NCBI RefSeq assembly: GCF_914767665.1
Contig: NC_059504.1
Coordinates: 436,501-500,500, forward strand
Direction of reading: 5' to 3'
DNA from: Harmonia axyridis
Taxonomy: Eukaryota; Arthropoda; Insecta; Coleoptera; Coccinellidae
Length of the DNA stretch: 64,000 nt
Part shown: positions 10,301 through 22,300 of the stretch, piece after piece
Position numbering within the stretch: position 1 is the first letter of the stretch
How the letters are laid out: every line of letters starts with the position of its first letter
Notes under the pieces: generated by a model
What the model saw: only the letters and a program-made list of their open reading frames with translations
The model's database searches: none
What the model was told of the DNA's origin: nothing
Position numbers and translations under genes: made by a program

Positions 10301-13300
10301 AAAGACGGACATTCAACAAAGCCTCCGTTTCTGGGGCTACGATGTAGAAATGCAGAAGTACGGGGCTCCGCTACGTTCCGGGGTTTCCGAATCCAGACGA
10401 TTTTGAAGATGGGATCTGGGAATTGGCAATTCGAAAGATTACGCCACCAAAAAATCCTGCCTCTTTAGGTTTATAATGAAGAAAATTGTGGGACGCGAAG
10501 AGAATAGAAGCGTCAGAGCCTCAACTGACGCGTCTCTCTCTTCGCATCTTTTAATGATCGACACTCACTCTAACGAACCGTCACAAAGTGAAAATTCTTT
10601 CAGATTTTTCCGCATCGAATTAAATTGAGAGACGCTAACTTGAGCTTCACGAAGAGAACAGACGCGTCAGAGCGTCATCTGACGCATCTCTCTTCTCATA
10701 TTTCAAAGATTGACACTCACTCTGGCGAAGCGTCACAAAGAGAAAATTCTCAAATATTTTTCCGCAACGAATTTAATTGAGTGACGCTAACTCGAGCTTC
10801 ACGAAGAGAACAGACGCGTCAGAGCGTCATCTGACGCATCTCTCTCTTATATTCTTTCAAAGATTGACACTCACCCTGGTGAAGCGTCACAAAGAGAAAA
10901 TCTTCAAATATTTTTCCGCATCGAATTAAATTGAGTGACGCTTTCTTGAGCTTCACGAAGAGAACAGACGCGTCAGTTGATGGCTGGATACCTTTTTCGA
11001 ACCTAAATGGTATCGAGGCATTAAGATTTCAGGTTTACAATGAATTGGTGGAAACAAGAGCATCACTTAATGCTTGTATACATGTTCTTCTGTAATTTTC
11101 GAGAAGAGTAAGGAAGCGAAGTCTACTAATAATTGCCTTTTCTTGCGTTTGCGCAACAGCTGACGCATATTTTCTCTTCGTATAGTCTGAAATGATGCTC
11201 TCATTCTCTTCCATTAAATTGTTGATGAATAATTATCGGACCAAAAAAAAATCTAGTGAAATTAAAATGCAAAGTTCGTTCAAAGGAGAAATCACATACG
11301 TAAGTATCCTATTTTCGTAGCAACACACAACGGATGACTTTCTACCCAAAAAAACAAACAAACGAATAACTTACGTCGACGTATCTCTCCCGAAAAAACG
11401 TTCCCGTTTTTCCATATGTTCATTTCGGGGAGCTTTGTTGTTCGGAAATAATCATATGTACTCGCAACCCTTAATTAAATTCCAGACACCAGTACATTTT
11501 TCTTCAGCCTTATCTACGCCCACGTGCGGGCTGAATTTTATTCGCTACATTCCTTCAGTTGCGAGGAATTCCACCGCATCTAGATATTCCTCTCATCTTG
11601 AAATATTGCGTCTGGGGTATTCTAAGGATACCACCCGCGTAAACGGCAACTAAGGGTTGATTCCCGCGGTAAGGAACGGCATTTGATATATTCGGGGATG
11701 GTGATATAGTATTCGCGTGATGAAATTGGGTAGGCAGAGAAATGCAACCGTACTTTCCATTGAAGTGGTTTTCCATCAACCTGGACAAAATAGAAATTTC
11801 TATAGAAAGAGGTATGTCAATATTGAAAGTGTTAACAAATAACAGAAAAAAAATTGAAAGAAATTTGCACGTTTCTCCACATAATACTTCACTCAGTACA
11901 TTCCAAGTCTAAACAGTAAGAACATATTTTTTTCTTATTTATTTATTCGTTCACTTAGTCACCTTCAAGACCGATACATGTACTTAGAAGCTCCTCTTAC
12001 TTTTCAGTACTTTTTTGTAGAAAAATTCGTATTTACTTTCAAAATAGGACTCAACCTCGGCATTCACTTCTTCATGAGAGCCAATTTTCTTTCCTTGAAA
12101 CATTCTTTTGAGCTCTGCAATAAGCCAGTAATCAGTGGAGGGCAGATCTGTAGAACGAGTTGGCTGGTCAAGTAGTTGGAAGCGCAATTCTTTAAATTTG
12201 ACTTACAGAAATACTGGGTTTGACAGTTTAATATGTTGATTCCTGGACACTGGACAGCTAACAGCTAAATTCATGGTGTCTGTTGAAACTGGTTAACTGG
12301 AGGTGAAAATAACTTCAATGATGTGAAGTTGAGTTGCTGTATCTCCAAGTCGCTGTTTCGGCAATGGATCAAAATTTAGTTGAACGTTTGAAACTAAAGT
12401 TAATCAAATAAAACATTTATTCGTACCACTGGACAGACAATAGCTAAATTCATGGTGTCAGTTAAAGCTGGTCAACCGGATATGAAAATAATAGACTTTG
12501 TCGTTGATGATTTTAAGCTGAGTTCTGGCAATGGGACCAATTCTTTCAATTCGACCATGGTTTCCTTTGATTTGATTTGCGACATTGAGAGAATTTTTGT
12601 CATTCATCTTATGAGGAGTACACTAAGCATGTTGTTCGCTTGTTTATGTATCTCTTTATTTGCTCATTCTTTCAATTAGAATAAAATTGTATAGTTGAAT
12701 GACCATTATAAATATCCAAGACGAAAAGCTCTTGAACCTTTAGAAAACATTTTTCAAGAATCTTCAATTCTGATATTTCTGTCGACAATAACGAACACTG
12801 GAAAAATTCTCATTTGAAAATCCGAGGAGGAGTGGTCAAGGAGTTTTCACTCCGTATTTTTTTTTTGTACCTAACGAACGCGTAATCTTTCCTTCCTCCT
12901 ACAAGACTCCTCTCCATAAGAGATTCCCGTATTGTTCCCGCTGAACAAACGTGAAATACGACGGTCATCAGTTCTAGTGGGTTACCTCATTTATTTCGCC
13001 ATTTTTCCACAACATAATGGTGATGAAGCGTTTCGCGAGGGCGTAGATGTCGTTCTGGGAGAAATTTCCCGATCCTCGAACAAAGCGGAAACAAGCCACA
13101 ATAATAATTCTCGAAATCACAATGGACCACCTTTTGCGGGGGGGTGGTTTTTCGCCCGACGTCGGACCCTCTTCCAGAGAGTACTTCCGATTCTGCCTCG
13201 CCGAAGATTTCTTCGGTCGTGGAACAGGCAATCGCTCCACCGTACAATAATGTTGCTTACAGGGTGTCATTTCGATCTGAATTTATTAAAAAATCCAGAA

Positions 13301-16300
13301 GAATCGAAGAAATCCACAAAAAAATCAAGATGAAAAAAAGGTGAGGTGAAAGGTGAATAGATGATCACTGACGATATTAATGTTTTTTCTTATCAATTTC
13401 CAACATTCCTCAACCCTTTCGAATTATATATATAGTTCTTGAGATTAACTAACACTCAATTCTGGGATTAGTGGTTCCTCGTTGCGGAGAACGGTGGCTC
13501 AGTGGTTTGAGCATCGGACTAGTTGTACGGAGGTTACGGGTTCGAGTCCCGCTCGAGGAGGTGCTTTTTCCAGAATTGAAAAATTGTCTGAATGCTTTGA
13601 TATCAATTTCATATATCAACAACAGACGTTAAAACAATTATTCACGTATTATAGGTTATAAATCGAATTTGCCAAAAAAAATCCATAATTTTCTCGAGGA
13701 TGCCACAACTCCTAGACACGCGATACAGACTTGAAACCTCATTATGTTTCAGATCAGAGCTCGATCATCAACAAACGTTCTATTTGAGGTGCCTGTGAGA
13801 AATATTTCAAGAGATATAACATTTCTTGTGTAGAAATCCAAGTTTTATTGATTTTTTTTCCAAATTTCGAGTTCAGTTTTCTAAGAAAAATCGGAGAACG
13901 GGGTTAGAACTGATGATCCCTACTCAGCCGACTTTCAAACTCTAAAATTAAAATCTATACAATATCTAGATATTCTATCTATATCATGTAGGTACCTACT
14001 GAAAATCAATAATTCATTACTATTACTACATTTATAACACAACCCAAACATCTCACCGCCTTCCTCAGTATGTCATCGATGACCCCTTGTCAATAAATAA
14101 TAGGGAAAGACGGAACATCTCCCGAATAAGTAACCCTTCATGTTACCGACCTATAAAAAGACCAAGATTACAGCTACAGCACGTATTGAGATACCATTAA
14201 CCGCATATCTGGAAAGTTCTCCGGCAGCATGACGTTGATCCCGATTTTATTTTACGTCCAAAATCATAAACCTTTATTCTTCCGAAGTCAGGGGAAAATT
14301 CTATTTGCGATACACGGTTTTAGCAATTTTTTTTTTTTTTTGGCGCGGCACTGCTCGGTTGGTGTCGTAAAAGGTGGGTTATTATATACGTCCCAGAGTT
14401 TTGTGGCTCTATTCGGGAATAGGGAAGAGTATGCATATATGATGAGAGGATATATCATTCCTCTAGTGTGTGCACATTATTCATTTGCGCGATGTGTTCT
14501 AGAGAGTGCTAACAGCGGTTGCACGAAAAAGCTCTTCTTGTTGTTAATTGTTTTTAATGGAGAAGCTTCAGGATCATTTATATGCTAACTGACAAAGATC
14601 GAGTCGCAAATCGGTCTCTAATGGCCATAAGTCTGAGACGTCGATCTTGAACTTCATTTGTGCCTTTTCATCGTCCGGTGCCTACTCTTCTTCGATTTTG
14701 GGCATTATCAAACCACGCTATACTTTCTGTTTTACCAACAACAAAAAAATTTTAATTTAAACAGCTCCTCCTGGGTGTTGGAGTTTCTTTGTCAGTTAGT
14801 ATACAGGGTGTTTCCTAAACATGCGGCAAAAATTCAGGGGGTTGTTCCTTGGACTAATCTAAGAATATTTTGTCCTCTGATGATTTTTGAAAAACCTATT
14901 TGTTTGGAAGATATAGGGGAAACAAAATTTCAGATAATAACATTTTATTATGAAAAATTACATGAAAATTCAACTCAACCTACAAAAACTGTTGAAAATG
15001 ACCACCTCTAGCCAGCATACAAGCATCCAATCTTCTCCTCATTGACTGCCGAACCCTTTCAAAAACACCAGGATCATTTCTTATTAAGTTACACCCAGCA
15101 AACGAATTCAAATGAAAACCGTGTTTAATCTGTATTCCTTTACCATCTGCACTTATCAATTTTTAGTCAAAAAACTGGCCGTTTTCAGTAATTGGAATAT
15201 TGTTAAACAAATTTAAAAATAAATTGTACCTACTTAGTAAACACAGTGCGGTACGCATTTTTATTTAAACTATTATTAATTTTAAAAATATGAAAAATGT
15301 TGTTCGCCCTGTATCTTCGAAACAAAGAGGTTTTTCAAAAATCATCCAAGGACAAAACATGCTTAAAATAGTCCAAAGAACAACCCCCTGAATTTTTGCC
15401 GCATGTTTAGGAAACACCCTGTATATTCTTTATAACTTCATAAAATGAGCTATAAAGATACGTGTATTTCTCTCTATTCCTCGCAACGTAGCATATACTC
15501 GTAATTCACGAATATCTACGAAACGTGACGGACTGGTGGCGTTCTTCCAATAGCGAACGAGCGGGCGAGTTATGCACATTGACAGGCGTAGACAGCGCGT
15601 CTCGGCCGGGTCGAAGCCGTCGGGAACACGGGCTGTCCCCGGAGCATCCCCTTACTTATCGCACATATCAAATTCGTTCATTATAAATTCACAAAGGAAC
15701 GCTACGCTTCCCGGACAACTTTCGGAACGAACGTACGTACACGTCTAAAACAGAATAACGAGGTATTCATCGGGTTCATGAAGCGAAAACGCATTTCTCC
15801 ACTCCGGGGCTGCCGCAAAACGCTGGGATATTTCGCCGATTCGAATCACGTAATCCATGAAAGCGGATTGTTCCGGGAGTGAGAGACATTGCGTGGGGAA
15901 CCGCCGTGAAACCGATCTAGTTTTGCCTAGTTTCCGTCGATGATAGTTTCCCGAGAAAAAAAAATCTCGAATTTAGGTCGAAGGTTATTATTCACTGTTT
16001 AAACTTGAATATTCACTAAATTTCGATCGATCATAAATGATAGAGTCTCCTGCCTCTTGTTTACAAATGTAAAATTTTCATATTTTGCATTAAATAAGAT
16101 TGTTGATATTTTATTTATTGCTTTGCAAGCAATGTTCATGTATAATTTGCTGAGACTATTAGCTAGTACAAGAGATGAATGAATTTTTCGGTTTCTTTGG
16201 TTTTTATGATGGAGCTTATTTGATTTATATTTTTTTTTTTGATCTTTTCTAAATTCAAAATCTGATATTTAACTAAATTTCATACAGGGTGATTCACCGC

Positions 16301-19300
16301 GATAGCCTATTAGACGTTTATGGAGAACTAATCATAATTTTGTACTGAAAATTTGCATATTGGGGATTGAGACAATGATCTTTCTTTCTTAAATATTTTC
16401 AGATCTCTACAACTTCCGATTATACCGAAAACAGACTACTCCTTCCTTATGTCAGTTGGACTCTCCGTCATATATTCTAGATATAGCAAAGAGTATAATT
16501 TTAACCAAGTGTTAGAAACATTCCGATTGAATTTTACCGTTGCGGGCGATATCTGAATATGAAAGAGAAAAATATATCGGAATACGATTCCATCTGTTTA
16601 TTATCAAGACGGCCGGTAATGACATCTGACTTCCTTTCGAATTCCGATGAAAGGAATTTTCTCATTTCTTCAGACGGCCCGAGGTAGAATTGAATTATAA
16701 TGCCTGTTCAAGAACTTGACTGCGAAAGGAGCAATTACCTTCGGCCACCGTAAAAAATTGAACGTCGAATAGGAAGGGCTCTGATTTCGAACAAATGGCG
16801 GAAGTGGAAAAGGCCCTGCCAACATTTCAAAACGAAAAACCAGTCGATTGATTCTGATGTTAAATACGCGTTCATTTGGTCTAGTATTTCCACCCTTCCA
16901 GGTTCCCGAAATGGAATTTTGTACGGGGTGTTCCTAAAGTAATGAAAGCATCTCTAGAATTGAAAGTCTTGAAGGACTCTGATCTCTGTTTTCGAAATAA
17001 TAAGGTATCACAAAGCATATCTTAGATATCTTGATTCATTCTCGAGTTACAGTGCTTTTCTGAAAAATAACTGTTTCAAATATTTCGCTATATCTCGGAT
17101 TCTGTTCGAGAACATTCGAAAAATTAAACGTTTTTTATTTAACAGATTCAGTACCTACTTGATGGAAATTCATATTGATTTAATAAAAATAAATATACTT
17201 CTTAAATTGCGTACTAACATAATAACTACAGGTTATGGGCCCAGCACGCTTCCACTGCGTACTAATATAATAACCACAAAAACCACCAAATGCATTATTC
17301 CTTATCGCAAAGTCCCAAAAAAAGATAACCTGATCCCCCAGGTGTATCGGACCGAGAGTAAACGAGAGCGTCCCCATAAATAATCGATTTCCAATTCCAG
17401 ACAATTTCTTCATGGCCAAAGACGAAAACAAATAACTCGCCTCCCACGCACGAGACTCCCTTTTATTTCGCATATCGAGAGGCAAAAAAAAAACACATAT
17501 TTACCCTGTCCCACGGATTATGTTCGACCGTATATGGGCGTCGCCTGTCGAAGACGAGACGGACTCTTCCGTGTCTTCGGGGTCCGTATAATTCCATCCC
17601 AAAAAGTATATATAGTGGCTCATTCCGGCTTTGAGATCGCCCGTCCTGATTTGTAAGCAAACAGGAATTTCCGCTAGAACGACACGCCCGAAAAAACATC
17701 CTGTGATAACGAGATTGATTGATGGATCGTCCTTTTGCGGTTACCTGGAATATGTCGAGTTTCTTCTGTTGTTTGGGGTCTTACGATATGTTTTAGAAAT
17801 TGAGAAGGATACGAAAATATCTCGATTTTTTTTTTTCTATACAGTCTTTCCTTTATTAGATGTATCAACAAAGGTTGACGCTCACTTAAGCGACGCTTGG
17901 CGTCGAGAATCTTTAGCGTTGCAATACCTGACTTGGAAGGACTCTTCCATCTCGCATGGATGGACAATATAATCTTAAACTGAAGTTTCAGGAACCACAC
18001 TCCAATTCACATAATTTCAATGTGTGGTTACTACCACTTAAGTATAATATCATTTTACAATATTATGGCCTAGGAATGTGGGCGTCAACTGACGCGTCTA
18101 TTCTCTTCGAACGACCTAAATCTTCTCTTCGCCTCACGCGCCTTGACCATATTCTTCTCTAAGCACGTTGTCCAAGGGAGCGTCAGCATTTATAGAACGA
18201 AGAGAAGTGACACGTCAGGATTTAGGAGGTTGAAAGAGAATAGACGCGTCAGTTGACACTAGGATGCTCGATACGGTTGGTACCGCGATGCTTTCGAAAA
18301 TTGCATAGGCATCCGAGCATCAACTGACGCGTCTATTCTCTTTCAACCTCCTAAATCCTGACGTGTCACTTCTCTTCCTTCTATAAATGCTGACGCTCCC
18401 TTGGACAATCCTGATAGGATTGTGTTGAACTGAATGTCTCTTAGGTGACTCAAAGAGAATAGACGCGTCAGTTGATGCTCGGATGTCTATGCAATTTTCG
18501 AAAGCATCGCGGTATCAACCGTATCGAGCATCCTAGTGTCAACTGACGCGTCTATTCTCTTTCAACCCTCTTTATTATTATCTCTCTTTATTATTATCGG
18601 GCCTACACCAAATCAGAAAACTATCGAATGCCAACAATCACTTCGTCACGAACCTATCCACAACCCCAAAAATACGGAACCCCAACTAACTGCTAATAAA
18701 AATGCATTTCCCAACAGATGAGCACATCCGGAAGACTCACATAAAAGTTTACGTAGCGCGAAAGAGCACTAACATCGCTGTGAACCGGAGAATTTCTTCT
18801 AATATCCCCAGAATTAATGTCGGTTTTATTTTGAAAGTTCTATTCGGGAATTTTATTGAGTTTATTCCGGTGTAATTCGAGTTCCTCACGACAGGTGCTT
18901 CCTTTTTCGGTATCTTAAAGTGGAAAACTACAATTATTATGGAAGAGTTAATAAATTGAGGTTACCACAAAACTTGTTCAAAAATATTGTTCCAGGTCTT
19001 TTGAAAAGTAAATGAATATTTGAAGAATATTCACTAAGAGGCAGGAACTTCTAGGTGAAAAACTTTGAAGACGCTTTCAAACTTGGTTACAGGGGTGCCC
19101 CAAGGATACGTTCTTGGCCTCCCCGTATTATTCTTAGAAACTACCAAACAAGTTATTTTCTCAAATGGCGTTTTCTCAACAGTTGAAAAAAATCGACTCA
19201 CCTGAATAGAAGGAAACCTAAGGCTGTAACTGCTGCTCTACGGACGTCATCGTTGACATCGGAGACCTGCAAATAAAAAAAATCCTCAAATTTCGCATGA

Positions 19301-22300
19301 ACAATCTCTCATTCTTACATGTGTCGAGTAAATATCTCCAAAATCGTTAATAGCAAAATTGTGGGAATCACATGAAGTCGAATTTCCCTCTTGAGTTAAT
19401 TAACGAAAAGTTTCCATTCTAACATTGCACTACATCAGGAACCTTCGCGGGAGTGTGCTCAACAACTAATCAAAGTTACATGTCGAGAGGAGGATTAGTG
19501 CAGTAATGCATTAAGGACAAACAGACAGAGAACATGAGGTCAGCTGCATAAGGGAAGCAAATCCAACATTATTCAAGATGCCAAGTCGACACGTTTCTGG
19601 AAATTGTGAGTGTAAATGTGCAAGAGAGAAAGAAGCTCAAGTATTAAACTGAAGACAATGTAATTTTTAGTTCACTCCGAAGGTTTACGAGCTCTGTTTT
19701 GTATAAGTCAAAATGTAACCTGAACGATCAACATTGTTGGTGGAACAAATGTTGTAAACATCAAAACATTTATGGGAATCGCTTCGTTTTATTTTATTCA
19801 TAATGAATTTCTATCAAGTAAGGGTCAAATTCATTAAATAAATACTCATCAAGTTGTCGAATAAATTCACAAGTAAGGGTAGATTTTTTTAATTCGGCTA
19901 CGTCTTCCCTTGGTTGGCTCATTATGAAAGAATCTCCTTAGAGAAGGGTATCTTTTGTTGAAATTTAATATCCTAATCGATATTCATAAGTTGTTCGTCC
20001 CTCCCACTTTTTTTCTGAAAGAAATCAAATAAAGTCTTCCCCAAACTTTTGGGGCATCCTTAAAGAATGCACGTTATGAATTCACCCTTTCCCCTCTTTT
20101 TGGGATATCCCTATTCTCGTAATAAAAGCACGGAACTTTGAAACATTCCAAACTCGAATTTTGGACGGAAATATGCGTATTTATATTTTAGTCTAGCGGT
20201 TGGCAACAAATCGTTAAAATTATTAATTTTTTGTTTCATCTCAAATTATAAGTACTGATTTCAACAAATGGTGTTAGAAGGAGTTGTTATCCAGCGTTGG
20301 TACTCATAAAACATTGTCGAATATCGCTGCGAAGGCGATGTGTAAAATCTCATGTATACGATGTTCGAATCGATTTTTTTTTGCCGCCAGGTTTTCGAGG
20401 AAAGTGGAATGCGGGTTTCTTTCCTCGTAGGCGGATAATTAGTATTTTTCTGTTCGCGCAATCACCTTACGGATCCGAGACGTTTCCATTTGGAAAAATG
20501 TGCCTAACTTTATTGCAGACTGCGCTAAAAAAAAAATAAAAAAGATCATGAGGGCAATCTGCCGTTTGTTGGAGATGGAAATTGAATCCTGATTGCTGGG
20601 TCCGTTCCCCCCCACTCTTCTCCCATCAGGTTTATTATTCCCGATAACGAGGCTTCGGAGTCTTCGGAGGAAGAAAACATTTAATTGGTCCGAGATTTTC
20701 GTTGATGTAAATTTACGAATTTTATTGAAAAAACGTGTTGTTGACGAAACAGGTACAATGAACTGTTCTAACAAGATTTTTTTGCAACTTCGATTATTTC
20801 AGACTATCACAGATGAGTTACTAACCAATTTGAACAACCTAACCTAACCTAACCTAACTTACAGTTAGGAAGGAATGCAATTGACTTTGTTGTTACTTGA
20901 GGAACTAATTCATTGATTAATATCTTAATATCTCACTTTTTTCTATGACTAAACGAGACTTCACTTTGACAGATAACCTCAATACTGTGGAACATAGAAG
21001 CATAATGAATCAAACGTCACTTTGACATCTAACGCATGAATGGATTAAAACATAGAGTACCTACGTCTTCTAGAAACCACATAATCCAGAAGATTATAAT
21101 GATTATTAGATGCTGTCATCGGGGTTGATGAGAGTGCCGCAAGCCTCCCCTATATCGTAAATATCGTAAACCCTCGAGCTTCGTCCTAACCGACATATTC
21201 CATTCTCTCCCGTTGAAATAGTGACGAGAATACCACTGGCATACGTCAGAATGAAATAAATCTTAATCCTGGGGATTACAAACTAATTTCGAATCTACGT
21301 CAGACGCTGTACAATTTTGGCGTTTCCAACATGTTGGCTGTGGGATCAGGAAACTTCTCGACATTGTTGCTCATGCCACGGTAATTTCCCTCGTCGTGTA
21401 GACAGACACGATTTTGAATAGTGCATGCGACAAATAAGATTTTTTCTTCGTTAAGCTTTAGTTCATTAACATTAAATTCAATCTTGTCTCATCGCCAGAA
21501 CTCAGCTTCAAATCATCAATGATAAAGTCTATTCTTTTCATCTCCGGTTGACCAGCTTTAACTGACACCATGAATGTAGCAGCTACCAGTGGAACAAATA
21601 GATTTTTTCTTTGATTAACTTCAGTTTCAATTCATTGACGTTCAACTAAATATTGGCCCATTGCCGAAACAGCAGCTTAGAGATACAGCAACTCAGCTTC
21701 CCATCATCACCTCCGGTTAACAAGCTTTAACTGACACCATGAATTTAGCTGTTAGCTGTCCAGTGTCCAGGAATTAACATACTAAACAGTCAAACCCATT
21801 TTTTCTGCACGTTTTCTGGAAATCTTCGTTTGAAGGGAGTTTTTTTAAGATGAAACATCCTGTAGACGAGACGGTGCGCTGCAAATTCACAGCACGGCAG
21901 GTCCGTCGTTCATCTTTCCTCCGTCGTGATCCGATGCTCAACCCCTGCGTCCGAAGTGCAATATAAAACACGAGGCGTCGTGTTATCTTTGGCCATTTCG
22001 GGTAGGATGAGAACCGTTCCTTCTTCCTGGCTCGCGTCTGGCTCTAGGTACGTGCGGACGCCCTAGGGCGCCGAATTTCTCGTTAAGGAAGGCCCCACGG
22101 CGTTCCGTTTTACCGGACGTGCCGAAAAATGTATCTCGTTTCGAAATGGGCACGAGGTTTAAGTAAAGTAGATATTCGTGTTGTTCGTTGAAAATTTTGT
22201 GGAGGAATTGATAATTGGTATTGACTCAGGCTGAAAAATTTGCATGTTACATCTGCCCCTGGGTCAGGAAGCTTTTGTGTTGCAGGAGGAAACCTTTAGC

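Noticed and set aside
12932..13340. Coding gene in the GC-rich block near 13 kb
   Set aside because: Several overlapping frames are open on both strands because of base composition; none shows a recognisable domain or splice partners.
13486..13572. Functional tRNA gene
   Set aside because: A and B boxes are present but the anticodon and acceptor stems do not pair, and the sequence continues into a shared repeat tail; a tRNA-derived SINE head fits better.
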